Assembly (NCBI GenBank): GCA_019426215.1
Contig: CM033393.1
Coordinates: forward strand, 47,866,645 to 47,930,644
Origin: Buddleja alternifolia
Lineage: Eukaryota > Streptophyta > Magnoliopsida > Lamiales > Scrophulariaceae
Length of the DNA: 64,000 nucleotides
Direction: 5' to 3'
Part shown: positions 1-11,441 of the stretch, piece after piece
How the letters are laid out: every line of letters starts with the position of its first letter
Numbering within the stretch: the first letter of the stretch is position 1
Notes under the pieces: generated by a model
Seen by the model: only the letters and a program-made list of their open reading frames with translations
Databases searched by the model: none
What the model was told of the DNA's origin: nothing
Position numbers and translations under genes: made by a program

Positions 1-1348
1 AACTCCGCTTCTATCTGAGTTGACCCATTTATAGTAAAGTGTGCCATCTGCATTCGCCCAAATAGTTCTTTTGAACTCCCCAACAGGATTTCTGCACTAT
101 TTTCTGCCTCAAACAGTCTTTCCCACATGTCTTCAGCTTCTTCTTCCATGCAGAAAACTTCTTGTTGTAGTCGAAGTCTTAAATCTTCTTCTGTTTGTCT
201 GGATTCAGTTAGCTTTTTCTCAAGATCCATTTCCCGAGCCAAAGACTTCTCCAGCATTCTCAAGATATTCCTCTGCTGTTCCGCAGTCTGCATCTTAATC
301 TTCGCATTTGAATCTGAAAGGCTGCCATTTTCTGAACTAGCAAGCTCCTTGTCATCTTTCCCTGTCAAAGTTTCCAGTCATTGTTAGACAAAGAAAAATA
401 TTCCCCAAGACTTAAAATTTTGGAAAAGTGTGACTTTACAATTAATGTACTCCAGGGCCTTTGGTGATTGCGCATAAATTCCAAGTTATAATTGCTGACT
501 AGAAGTTGACTTAATATTTTTAGAAAATCGAAAAACGAAAATTCATGAATTTGGAGACGATGGAATGATCAAATAAAATTGAATGGTGATGTCCAACACC
601 CCCCACCCCCCCAACTTCAAGCATGAATCAGAGAGAACATGTCTGTCTCATCAAGAATTATATGAAAGATGTAGCAATTCCTGTAAGGATTTCAAACAAG
701 ACCAACGAAACATTGCCTCTCAATCTAATTTATCATCTAGCATCTCATGTAAATATCAATAGTCGAAAATGAATATCTGAAATGCATACATTTCTCATCT
801 CCAGAAGAAGCCAACAATATCCTCCGGAAGTTGGCAGATTGCATCTTTATGTCTGAGATCTGTTCAAATGACTGTTTCAAGCATTCCTCACAATCCTGCA
901 ATTTTTCTTCCATTTCTTTAACAGCATCGCCGAGCTGCTTGAATGAAGATATAACCCTTTTGGAACTAATTATCTCAGTCTGAAGTGCTGATAAAAATGT
1001 ATCCACTTCTCTAACTTCAGAGTCCAAAACCCCATATAAAAGGTCAAATTCTAATGCTTTCTCAACAGAGCCTTCCAGTAGTTCTTCCTCCAAAGCAAAA
1101 GCCTCAAAATCATTTTCCCTTGAAGCAACATGCATAACAAGTATGTCCAAGTTAACCAACTTTTCGGAGGAACATGCTAAATCTAGTTCAACCCTTGTTA
1201 AAGTTTCTGCTGCACTTTGTAGCTCGCGAGTAGTGTCTCCACCAGATGAGACAACATCGAGTGAGTCAATGTTATTTGAATCAGCTTCTACTTCACTAGA
1301 ACCGGCATTTTCAATAGAAGGACCGTCTTGCACACTGTCGGAACCCAT
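1..1348 (-). CDS. WIT1/WIT2: WPP domain-interacting tail-anchored protein (WIT), 5' part, runs off the window
   Basis: WIT proteins are plant coiled-coil proteins anchored in the outer nuclear envelope by a C-terminal tail; they bind WPP-domain proteins such as RanGAP and connect the nucleus to myosin XI-i. Two coding exons are visible: 790-1348 (start ATG at 1346-1348) and 1-361, which continues beyond base 1. The intron has a GT donor at 788-789 and an AG acceptor at 362-363, and the frame joins in a TGG codon. An acidic, Ser-rich start (about 40 residues) is followed by the family block TRVELDLACSSEKLVNLDIL and later VEKALEFDLL. Exon 2 carries long helical coiled-coil sequence (NILRMLEKSLAREMDLEKKL) and WERLFEAENSAEILLGSSKE, typical of WIT1/WIT2. 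The C-terminal anchor is outside the window. I cannot separate WIT1 from WIT2 on this fragment. Confidence 0.88.
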
Positions 1349-2190
1349 TCCGTTTTCCTGTCAGCTTACTTCAGATCCTGATAAAGAAATGAATTTGCAC
1401 TTCAATCAACCGAAGCTTATACTCTGCCACCAAAGAAGACTCAATAGGAAAAAATGGATTTGCAAATGGAAACTATTTTACTGATCAATACTACTACTGA
1501 GAAGTAACTTAAAGCAACCTTTTTCAAGTCTAAATGAAGCATGGTATTCATTAGCCATTATGTTTACTAGAAATGGTCTGAACTAAATATGTCGTGAATG
1601 CAGAACATTCATGTCTATATTAACGCTTAATTAAACTTTTCCGGTTATCCAAAATGTTGAAAGACAAAAAATACATTCTGCTAAGAGAAGTTTTTTCTTT
1701 ATTCGAAGTGTGAGAACTTACCCCATTTAACTAATCGTGAGAGACACATGAATACCAACTAAACCACCACTTCTAAACTGTGACGAAGAATAATGTGAGA
1801 AAAACAATAGAACTAGAGAAAATAAGCTGATAATCATATATGAGGGAACAGTGAACAAACGAATCAAGGCATCACGTCAATTTTCATTTTGCTGTTCCTT
1901 TATTATCTTTCTTCTTCCTCCCCCACCTATATCAACCCCAAAATTCAATGTCTTCCTTCCTGCTCCCGATCACTCTTTATCACACAGGTCGAATCGTCAC
2001 TAATCCCGAAATCTTATAATCAAAAGAAAGCATACACTTTCCTTTAAGTGAAGCGCTCAATTTTCAAATTTCTACCTTACATGAAAAATTAAGGCATTCA
2101 TATTCACATATAGCTGGCAAATCCAATAACATCATAATATCAACAAAACTTACTAATTTAAAGCCACCTATAGCATCAATGCATATTCGT

Positions 2191-2238
<48 letters not shown>

Positions 2239-2595
2239 CCCCAGTACTTTGCACAGATTCAATTAAAATCTCTTCCGATCGTATACTACGATTCGCATTT
2301 ACGTACGTTATACAATACACGCACTCCGAAAAAAATCTATATCTAACTGTATTTTCACTTAAATTTCCACTTTGATGATGATACGAATGCCACAAATACA
2401 ACAACATTAATAAATTCTCACCTATGAATTAAAATAAAATGAAAGCGAAAAAACACATCCAAACATAAATTGAAAAAAAATAAAAATGCTGGAATGCAAA
2501 ATAGGATTGTATATGCGATTGATATATAAATTACAATATTTTGACATTTAGTAATCGGAAAAAAAAAAAAGGAAAGCATTTGTGAAGGACGTACC
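1349..2595 (-). other. Probable 5' UTR intron of the WIT gene
   Basis: Nine bases upstream of the WIT ATG on the minus strand lies an acceptor-like GCTGACAG (about 1358-1365). A donor-like ACG|GTACGTCC sits at 2594/2595. The stretch between has no coding signal. I infer a leader intron with a non-coding first exon at about 2595-2710. It holds an (AT)n microsatellite. A transcript would settle this. Confidence 0.45.
2193..2236. repeat. (AT)n microsatellite
   Basis: An uninterrupted run of alternating T and A of about 44 bases, inside the inferred leader intron of the WIT gene. It is a simple sequence repeat and likely variable in length between individuals. Confidence 0.95.
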
Positions 2596-2744
2596 GTTTT
2601 AGAAATGCAGAGTAGATGTGGAAATTAATTTAATTTAATTTAATAATAGGGGGATTGAATTTGATACTTGATTTTATATATTTCTATTTCTGTTAACAGA
2701 ACCTGGCGAGGTGAGTACTGAGTCGGTGAATCTTTCTACCCGGG

Positions 2745-2785
2745 CACGTGATGTCACGTGACTCTTTCTGTTAACCTTACACGTG
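2745..2785. promoter_or_regulatory. Cluster of three G-boxes upstream of the WIT gene
   Basis: CACGTG occurs exactly at 2745-2750, 2755-2760 and 2780-2785. The second sits in the 10-bp palindrome GTCACGTGAC. G-boxes are bound by plant bHLH (for example PIF) and bZIP (for example ABF/HY5) factors. The cluster is 35-75 bp upstream of the inferred non-coding first exon of the WIT gene, so it is a probable proximal promoter element. Confidence 0.6.
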
Positions 2786-2929
2786 CGTGTCAGCTGGGCT
2801 CCGGTGACTTAAAGCCCATTAAGACTATAGATCCAAGATATATTCATTTGGGGCTACCTTTGGATTGCTCGGATTTTTATTTTTGGAGTGTTGGGCTTGG
2901 AGCTAATGATCCATCTCTAAATTATGAAT

Positions 2930-3120
2930 GATTCAAGTCTTGTTAGGTTACTGGTATCAGATTTTATTTTTACGTGAGAGGTTCTGGGTTCGATTTCAAG
3001 TAATCACAATTTGAGAATTTTCACTCTTTATTTAGAGTTTTATAGGGTCTGTATGGCTCATGATTAAAAAACTATCGGCCCGAGTTGTTCGAGTCAGGGT
3101 ATTCCCTTCGTCTAAAATTA
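2930..3120 (+). mobile_element. tRNA-derived SINE, copy A (191 bp)
   Basis: Flanked by a perfect 12-bp target duplication TAAATTATGAAT (2918-2929 and 3121-3132). Near the 5' end is a degenerate Pol III A box (TTAGGTTACTGG), and further in a B box (GGTTCGATTTC). The 3' end is TCTAAAATTA. It shares its whole length with copies at 4790-4980 and 9168-9350. Confidence 0.82.
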
Positions 3121-3132
3121 TAAATTATGAAT

Positions 3133-4773
3133 ACTTTTCTAAAATAAGCCAAATTTAGTTGGCATTTTAATTTCTTCTTTTCATGCATTTTCTATTCAAT
3201 TGTTTGATAACAAACACTTTTACGATATTTTTTTATGAGCTGACATCATACCCAACACGAATAGGTTACAGTTCATATATCTATAAATTAGACGCACTGA
3301 TTCGTATCTATAGTAATGGGGATTGTGCTGGGGTTTCGATTCAACTCTGAGGACGTGGTTCGATAATTTGTACTAGGGGTATTGTTGTCTTTCCATTGAA
3401 TTTTAGAGGCATACTTGTGTTTTGATTTGAATATAAGGGATGGAGTTGACTAATTTCAAAATTTGAGTAGCAATTTGCTTTCTTCTTTTTCTCGAAGTAT
3501 TATCAAGTTTGAAGTTTCAAGCCTATTTGCTCGTATATTGCAATTGCGACATCTCTAAAGAAAATAAATCATATATTAAAAAGCTTAACGATGTATCATG
3601 ATACTAATTAAGGGTGATTTGATAATAGGTAAAATAAAGTCTGGGGATATTATAAAATATATATTATAGCCCATTATCAATATTTATTAAGTGGGTTGGT
3701 TAAAAGGGCTTTTACCCCATAACCATATGAACACCACAAATATATAAACTTTAATTACTTCACGAAGAATACTCTCTAGTCTGTCGTGAGATTACTACAG
3801 ACCGATCTCTAATTACTACAGATCGAATTCCAATTTTTCGTACACGTTACAAGAATCTTTTATGAGGTTCCTACTTTTGAAATCGATACTATTTTAATCC
3901 CACGTCACTTAAATTAACAACACTTATTCAAGCAATCAGAACCACTTCAATGACCTCGTTTGGTAATGGTATTAAAAGTCAAGGATAAAAATGAAATTTT
4001 CCTCGGTCTTTTTCATATGGTGGTCGCCGCGTACGCCTAGCAGTAGTCTTTGACAGCAGCCTTATAAGTTATACATATTATACCTGTAATTCTAGTGGAC
4101 TCATGAATTTCTGGGCCCACTCCCACAAAACCAAAACTCCAGCTCATTTCCCACATAAATCCTTGTCATTATATTTGGGTTATTATTTTAGTCCTGACCT
4201 CCCTCATTGGCCCAATAGTTTGAAATTTTGTAATTTAGCACTAATTCCCTAATTAAAATAACCAATACAAATTAAAAATTGTCTAAGTTACAATCACGTT
4301 TAAGTAAATAATTAGAGATCAAAATGCATGATTTGGAATCACAAGGATCCAATGCATTTTACCGCCGAGATATTAGTTCGTTACACGTCAACAAGTATTG
4401 GATGTCACAATGGTTACCACAAATTTAAGTTAAAATTCTTGTGTGAAAATGGTTACCACAAATTTAAGTTAAAATAATGAAGCTACTAATCAACTTAATT
4501 AATCATATTTAATGTAAACAAGAGATGAATGAAGTTTGCATTCAACGCCTAATTATAATTACGTAAACGGGGCCTACCTAGTTTGTGGGTGGCTCATGAG
4601 TAAACATATATGTAAAATTTAGAGAGTAATGTGACGTAAATATAATCTATATAATCACTGTCATTTATGTATGATTAATCTCTCATGAGTCCGATGATAT
4701 TAAAATTGACCTAGTCTGTAATCACCAATTTATTTAAGTTGTTACGTGTCTTTACTAGTTGAATGTGATTTTA
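3133..4773. other. AT-rich intergenic DNA
   Basis: No gene or coding signal is visible. The stretch contains a 39-bp-period tandem duplication at 4409-4475 and otherwise unique AT-rich sequence. Confidence 0.6.
4409..4475. repeat. Short tandem duplication, period 39 bp
   Basis: The 28-base unit starting AATGGTTACCACAAATTTAA is present at 4409-4436 and again, unchanged, at 4448-4475, with an 11-base spacer. Confidence 0.9.
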
Positions 4774-4789
4774 AGTGCAAAAGGCTTCT

Positions 4790-4980
4790 TTTTTAATTAT
4801 AGATGAAGGGAGATACTCTGATGCGACAAAAGTGGATCGATAGTTTAATCATGGATCATATAGACCTTATAAGACTCCAAATAAGGAGAGAAAAATCACA
4901 TCTTATGACAATCTAAAATTGAACACATGACTTCCCACATGAAAATGAAAACTGATATCACTAGTCTAACAAGTTTTGGT
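4790..4980 (-). mobile_element. tRNA-derived SINE, copy B (191 bp, reverse orientation)
   Basis: Flanked by a perfect 16-bp target duplication AGTGCAAAAGGCTTCT (4774-4789 and 4981-4996). Read on the minus strand it begins ACCAAAACTTGTTAGACTAG (A-box region), passes a B-box-like GTGTTCAATTTTAG, and ends in TCTATAATTA plus a short A run. It belongs to the family of the copies at 2930 and 9168. Confidence 0.85.
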
Positions 4981-4996
4981 AGTGCAAAAGGCTTCT

Positions 4997-6798
4997 ACGA
5001 TGGACAGATTAATCGGATAAGCCTCATATATGATGGGCTATTCTAATTCACACTGGACTCTGCCGATCTCAAATGCAATTCATAAAAGAAGTGAATTACA
5101 TTTATCACGTGATTGATCACTTTGCTAAATACATTTGAAATCGGTCCAAACAAATATCTCCCCTTATATGATAAAATGTTATATATCATTATGTTTTGTT
5201 GTTTATAGTAAATTAGAATGCATAGCTAGGAAATAATGATGTATCTTCCCTGTATAAATCATGAAATGCTGAAAATTTTGATTGGTTTTGGGTCCAATTT
5301 GTGAGGGGAAAATGGAGTTTTCAGTGGCCATGCATGCTCTCTAGCCTATGTACTTCAGCTACAAAAAAAAAATTATAATATTTAGCAAAGATAGTGTTGT
5401 GAAGGAAAACCATGATTGATGTTTCGTTTCGTTTCGTTTTTTATTTTAGATAAATGGTGGGGAATATTCAAGTAATAAGTATTTGGTTGCTAGATTTATA
5501 AAAAATTGTGATTTTAGAAAAAATATGTAATGATTATGATTGATATGATTTTTTTTCCTAAAAATGATCTCAAAAATGGTTTTTCTAAAAGAAGCTCACG
5601 ACTACCGGCTACCAATACCACAAAACTGTGAATGAATGACATTTAACACACATTTATGAAATAAAAGACAAGATAAAATATAAACATCAATTAATGGTCC
5701 AAAGTGGCATTCTAAGTAGGAAACTCCAATATTGATTAAATATGAAAGAAACAACTAAGTAGGAAATTCCTATATTGATTAAATATGAAAGAAACAAAAT
5801 AGTGCTTGAGTACCTTCTAACATGATTGATAACAACGCTAATAATAGTTCATTTACTATGATTTATAGACATCTATCAATTATCATGATAAATGAGACGC
5901 ATGAGGGACACCTTGTTTATATCGTAAATGAATAAAATATATTAAATAGGGATTTCATAACTTTTACCACTAAATTTAGTGATTAACTTTTTTAATTTTC
6001 CATTTGAATGTTGCGAATTCAAAGTTACTATAGACATACCACCAATTATGTGGTGTATTATGAAATACTTGTGGCAAAGGGTAGGGGGGGAAAATGCACC
6101 ATGAATTACGTTAAAATATGCATTTGGCCCAAGTTCAGATTCCTGGCAGAAATTATTAAATATGTTAATTATTGATGAATGGTGGAATATGAGTGTGATT
6201 TGTGGGACAACTTTTGTACTTGGCCCTTAGCCGCCAGCCCACTACTTGTTAATTAATATATTTAATACTATTTGATTTTAACAATTTTCCAAGACAAAAG
6301 TCTTGCACATGAGAAATTTCTTGGTGAATAAAAATTGAAATTTCAATTAACCCTAATATTTTTATTCTCTTCTTTTCTGATGATGGTTTGATGAGGCGGT
6401 TATCTCCATCACCACTATTATCAACATCATCATCGACGGACTGGATTACTGGAGCACCCTTTCTTCAAATTATATATCCCAACTTCAAATCTGACGAGAT
6501 ATGAATGGATCTAATGAGACAGAAATAGATCTGACGAGATGGAGACGCACAATAACCAAGGTTTTAGATAGTATTTTATATTTGTGTTTATTTTTTATTT
6601 TCTCTTTCGAATGGATTTCGATTCTCTCTCTCAAATGAGAATTTTGCTCTTAAATTAGAGTGTAGTTTTGAACACAAAAGTTTTTCTTGTATTCGTTTGT
6701 GAGTTTTTAAGATTTGTTATCTTCAAGAAACTTGATAGTTGGTGTTACAGATGTTTTTACTACATCATTTGAGTCGATATGAATTGCATTATTCCAGA
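4997..6798. other. AT-rich intergenic DNA
   Basis: No coding signal. It contains a (GTTTC)n stretch near 5420-5437 and a 43-bp-period tandem duplication at 5712-5797. Nothing else was recognised. Confidence 0.6.
5712..5797. repeat. Short tandem duplication, period 43 bp
   Basis: A 43-base unit beginning CTAAGTAGGAAA is repeated directly at 5755, with two mismatches (actccaa versus attccta). Confidence 0.9.
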
Positions 6799-7758
6799 CA
6801 AGGTTTTAAAAACCGGACCGGACCGGCCGGTCCGACATCCGCCCGGAGCCTTTACCGGTCCGATCCGAACCTCAAAACCTTTTTGGCCTAAAACCGCTGA
6901 AAACCGCTCGAGAACCGGTCCGATCGGTGAACCTTGCGAACCGGTGCAGGTTCAATAAAACCGCCCGGTTTTCAAATGTCAAATAAATTGGTCAAAATTA
7001 AATCCTATTTTAATATTCAACCCCAAAATTAACCCCAAAAACGCAGCATCAGCAGGTGAACCTTTCTCATTCTTTCCCTCTTTCTCGTTTCATGCAGCAG
7101 AAGTAGCAGCAGGTCAGTTTCTCTTCTTCTTTTTTTTTGTTCTTTTTTTCGGCATTTATATTGAATAATTTTCGTAGTTATTCAATTTAACGGCTAGTTT
7201 TTGTGGAGTTTTTGAATTATATGCTTCAAAATCTGTAATTTGGAGAAAAAAATTAGGGCTTTTTTCGGATTTGATTCGTTAGTTAGGGACTTAGGGTACA
7301 TAAACGCAAGAACATTTTGTTTAATATTAGGTTTAGGTGTTAATTGTGTTAACTGTATGTTGTGGGTTATATTTTAAGAAGATTCATTCTAGTTTAATTT
7401 CGCAGAATAAAAGTTAATGCAATTTGATTGTTAAACTAATGTTTGGGTTGTTAGAGAGTAAATTAATGTTTGTGTTGTTCTACAAGTAAATGCTTCAGGG
7501 CATCTGCAATTTGGAGAAGAGAATAGATTTTTTCAATTTTGAAATTCTCTTGTTCTAATGATTGGTTTTTTTATTTATATTTCTGTTGCATATTTATGTA
7601 TTTTATTTTATTTTTTATCAAATTTTAATATATTAATAATTATTTATATTATAATTATGACATCACCCGTCCGACCACGATTGAACCACGGTCCGACCAG
7701 TGAACCTTGAACCGGTAGATTTTTCGGTTCGATAGCCGGTCCGGTTTTTAAAACATTA
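6799..7758. mobile_element. Non-autonomous hAT-like DNA transposon (960 bp)
   Basis: The left end reads CAAGGTTTTAAAAACCGGAC and the right end, reverse-complemented, TAATGTTTTAAAAACCGGAC, so the termini are inverted repeats. The flanks are the near-identical 8-mers ATTCCAGA (6791-6798) and ATTCCAGG (7759-7766), the 8-bp target duplication typical of hAT. GC-rich subterminal words (CCGGTCCG, GAACCGGT) repeat near both ends as candidate transposase-binding sites. No transposase reading frame exists, so it would need help in trans. Confidence 0.75.
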
Positions 7759-7766
7759 ATTCCAGG

Positions 7767-8560
7767 CGTTGTAAACTTTCGATTGAATGATATATAAGAC
7801 CATTTTTTCTTAAAAAAAATAAATTGAAATTTCAATATTTTGTGATCCATTATAGAATCAAGGGTATTCCATTTGAATCAATCTTGACAGCTAGACTTTA
7901 TTAATACCAATAAATCTTTTTTAAATTGATCCTAACGAATAGATCTAGATGAAGAATATTGGTCTTTTTTTTGCTTGGGTTTAAAATTTTCTACGTCTTT
8001 ATCTAAATCACTAATATAAAATTTGAAGAAAGGTTTCGATTAGTTTTCTTAGCATTCATAATTCATTTTTTTTTAGATCTCGGGACAAATCTTTTTCCAA
8101 TGTATGATCAGAGTTGGAAAATAAATTAAAGTATATGTAATTAGAAATGAGTATTCAGAAGTTTGTTTGAGTTCAATTCATTAATATACAAATCAAATTA
8201 GAATTTTTTCAATTTGTTAACTTTTGAAGTTCGATTCCATTAGTAGAAAAAATGCTAAGTACGGACAAAATAATTACGCTATTGAGCTCAATTTGTGTTT
8301 GACTTAATTAGTCTGAGCTTGGGTGGATTAATAATCAAACCAAATAAATATGGACAACAGAATAAAGTTATCGATTTGTGTTCAATTTCATTAAAATCCT
8401 CTGAGCTTAGGTGAATTAATTGTCAAACCATGTTCAAACACAAAACTATAAACTCAGGAATAATTTAAATAAACTTAAACAATATCTTATTCAACTCGAC
8501 TTCTTTCAATTACAATAATCACAACAAGATTTAATATTGTTTCCAAAACAATATATTTGA
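7767..8560. other. AT-rich intergenic DNA
   Basis: Nothing recognisable; low-complexity AT-rich sequence without a coding frame. Confidence 0.55.
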
Positions 8561-9743
8561 GGGTTAAATACACTTTGTACCTCTGTACTATACCATATTT
8601 CGCAAACACCTCCTTATACCATAAAATGTATCAATTCAGTGTTCTCTTTTTTCTATTAATAACTCAATTAGTCCAACAATGACCAACCTTTTAAAGACCA
8701 TAATACCAATCTTTTATATGATATCGTTGAAGTCAATCACAATTAGAACTTAACCATTTAAAAATATATCTTTAGTTAGTTAATTTATTTTAAGAACCTT
8801 GTTAGTATAATTATTAATAAAACAATTAGTTCTGAGTTATATTTTTTATATAAATTATCATTTTAAAAAATTCAATGATTTTCATATTTATGCTATAAAT
8901 TTATGAACTAATTAATAGTACCAAATAGCGATAATTAAAGAAGTAATCAAGCGATTAGTAGTTCGTAAATTGATATTACAAATATAAAAATATTTGCGAT
9001 TTAGTATTTTTTTTAATAAATAATATATAAATAATATTACGTAGTGCACATATTAAATACTATAAACATCACATGAAGTTGTGATTATTAAGATTATGAA
9101 TATTATCAACATGAAAAATAATTATCTGAAGTTATAATCTTTATTAGTTGAAGTTGTGTCATCGTAACCCAAAACTTGTTAGCCTAGTGGTATTGGCTTT
9201 GGGAGGTCCAGGGTTTAATTTTAGATTGTTATAAGTTTTGACTTTTCTCTTCTTATTTGGAGTCTTATAGGGGTCTATGTGGCCTTTGATTAAAAACTAT
9301 TAGCCCGAGTTTGTCGGGTAAGGATACCCACTTTGTCTAAAATTAAAAAGAAGTCGTGTCATCATAAATGCTCGTACTTTTAAAGATGAAATTATATTCA
9401 CTAAACTCACTGGATAAATTTTATAATTTGATCATTAATAACAATAAGGTTATTGGACAAGTCTCTAGCACATTACACCTAAATAGATAATACTATTTAA
9501 AAATGTCAATGTATGAACTAATTTAATTATTGTTACAACTATAAAGTAAATAGTCATTGTGATTAATTTAGGTTATAAACTAATGAAAATAAAAAAAATT
9601 ACCATACTTTATTACTAACAAAAATATTAAGTTCATGTAAAGGCTTGACCAGTAACGTCAAAGATCTTTTTGATAAATTTTATAATTTAGAGAGGTATTG
9701 GCGATATAAAGTATAGTACACCGGTACAAAGTATATTGAACCC
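8561..9743. mobile_element. Long-TIR non-autonomous DNA transposon, split by a SINE
   Basis: The left end (8561-8612) begins GGGTTAAATACACTTTGTAC and is mirrored by the right end (9691-9743), which reads GGGTTCAATATACTTTGTAC in reverse complement; both continue with GTACTATAC and a CC(T)C block over about 50 bases. The candidate 8-bp target site is ATATTTGA / ATATTCAA (two mismatches). The SINE at 9168-9350 lies inside, so this element is older. No coding capacity. Superfamily uncertain. Confidence 0.55.
9168..9350 (+). mobile_element. tRNA-derived SINE, copy C (183 bp)
   Basis: Flanked by a 17-bp target duplication with two mismatches: AAGTTGTGTCATCGTAA (9151-9167) and AAGTCGTGTCATCATAA (9351-9367). 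It has the best A box of the three copies (TTAGCCTAGTGG), a B-box-like GGTCCAGGGTTTAATTTTAG, and the family 3' end ACTTTGTCTAAAATTA. Confidence 0.85.
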
Positions 9744-9892
9744 CATATTCAAACAAAAAAGAAAAAAATTAAACAACAGCTATATTCACCACTCTATAAT
9801 AAAGTCTATTATAATAAAAGATTCCTTTTTTTTAATGTTAGGAAGCCACTCGTCATAATTAATATTTTGTTTTTGTAAAGTTATATCTCAGG

Positions 9893-11219
9893 AATTTTAA
9901 ATAAATAATATAAAATAAATTAAAATTAAAAAATAATATAACAAAAATTCAGGTGCAGAAAATAGCATATTTCGCGCTGCTCGAACGCGTAATGGGCAAA
10001 TTCTGCGCTCGGGCAGAACGGAATGTAATTTTTTTATTTTTTTTAAATATAGTTGCCCATTCCGCACTGCCCGAGCGCGGAATGGGCATAATTTTTTTTT
10101 TATATATTTTGTATATATATTAATTAAATCATATTTTTTTCCTTATTTCTCGCTCATTTTTTTCGTTCTTTCGTACATTTTTGAGTGTTGACTTGAAATA
10201 TTAATTGTAGACTTTCATATAGATTTTGTAACCACACAAAAATGGACTTATTCCGATACTCAAGTGAAGAAATATGACAAGTAAAAAAGAACACATTAGA
10301 GCAATTTTTTAAAGAAAATAATAACTTTGTCTATGTTATCGGCTCATTTTTCTTCCTTTTTCATTCATTTTTTAGTTTTGACTTGAACACATAAATTGTA
10401 AATTTTTATATAAACTTTGTAACCACATAAGAATGGACTCATTCCGATACCTGAGTGAAGAAATATGACAAGTAAAAAAGGACACACATATACGAATTTT
10501 TCAAAAAAAAAATATTTTTTCGTCATCGTCAGGATGATTTTTCTACCTTTTTTGTACATTTTCAAGCTTCAACTTCAACACAAAAAATGTAAATTGATCC
10601 ACAAAGTTTGTAACGGTATGAGAGTTGATTTATTTCGATATCCGAGTGAAAAAATACATGTTAAAAAAGATGACAAAATGTGTCTTTTTTAACATGTATT
10701 TTTTCACTCGGATATCGAAATAAATCAATTCTCATACCGTTACAAACTTTGTGAGTCGATGTACATTTTTTATGTGGAAGTCGAAGCCTGAAAATATAAA
10801 AAAAAGGTCAAAAAATTATCCCGAAGATGACGGATTTTTTTTTTCGAAAAATTCGTATATGTGTGTCTTTTTTTACTTGTCATATTTCCTCACTCAGGTA
10901 TCAAAATGAGCCCATTCTTATGTGGTTACAAAGTTTATATGAAAATATACAATTTATATGTTTAAGTCAAAACTCAAAAATGAACGAAAAAGGGAGAAAA
11001 ATGAGCCTGAAACATAGACAAAGTTATTATTTTCTTTAAAAAATTGCTCTAATGTGTCCTTTTTTACTTGTCATATTTCTTCACTCGAGTATCGGAATGA
11101 GTCCATTTTTGTGTGGTTACAAAGTCTATATGAAAATCTACAATTAATATGTTCAAGTAGAAACTCAAAAATGTACGAAAGAAGGAGAAAAATGAGCGAA
11201 AAATAAGGAAAAAATATGA

Positions 11220-11261
<42 letters not shown>

Positions 11262-11431
11262 TATGCATGGGCAGTTATATTTAAAAAATAAATAAAAAAT
11301 TTACATTCTGCGCTGCCCGTCCATTCCGCGTTCGGGCAGCGCGGAATGTGCTATTTTCTGCACCCGAATTTTTGTTTTAGTATTTTCTTAATTTTGATTT
11401 GTTTTTATATTATTTATTTAAATTTTTTTGA
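9893..11431. mobile_element. Foldback (near-palindromic) Mutator-like element, 1.54 kb
   Basis: Almost the whole element is an inverted repeat centred at about 10676, with arms of about 750 bases. The flanks are ATATCTCAGG (9883-9892) and ATATCTCTGG (11432-11441), a 10-bp target duplication with one mismatch, fitting Mutator-like transposition. GC-rich blocks (words GCCCATTCCGC, GAGCGCGGAATGGGC) lie near each end in otherwise AT-rich DNA. Each arm holds three degenerate direct copies of a roughly 190-base unit (left arm about 10145, 10340 and 10535). An (AT)n run lies at 11223-11258. No transposase. A transcript would form a very long hairpin, a natural small-RNA source. Confidence 0.75.
10054..10088. 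repeat. GC-rich internal hairpin
   Basis: TGCCCATTCCGC at 10054-10065 pairs perfectly with GCGGAATGGGCA at 10077-10088 around an 11-base loop. It lies near the left end of the foldback element; related words sit at 11306-11348 in the right arm. Confidence 0.85.
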
Positions 11432-11441
11432 ATATCTCTGG

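Noticed and set aside
1143..1484. Plus-strand frame of 113 residues
   Set aside because: It is the antisense of the first WIT exon, which has clear family similarity.
2930..3010. Possible tRNA gene suggested by A and B boxes
   Set aside because: No cloverleaf or acceptor stem; the unit recurs with target duplications, so it is a SINE.
7644..7850. 68-residue frame at the right end of the hAT-like element
   Set aside because: Crosses the element border into flanking DNA; not conserved protein sequence.
10465..11039. Open frames of about 70 residues inside the foldback element
   Set aside because: They lie in the repeat arms, are Lys/Phe/Ile-rich from AT bias, and have mirror images on the other strand.
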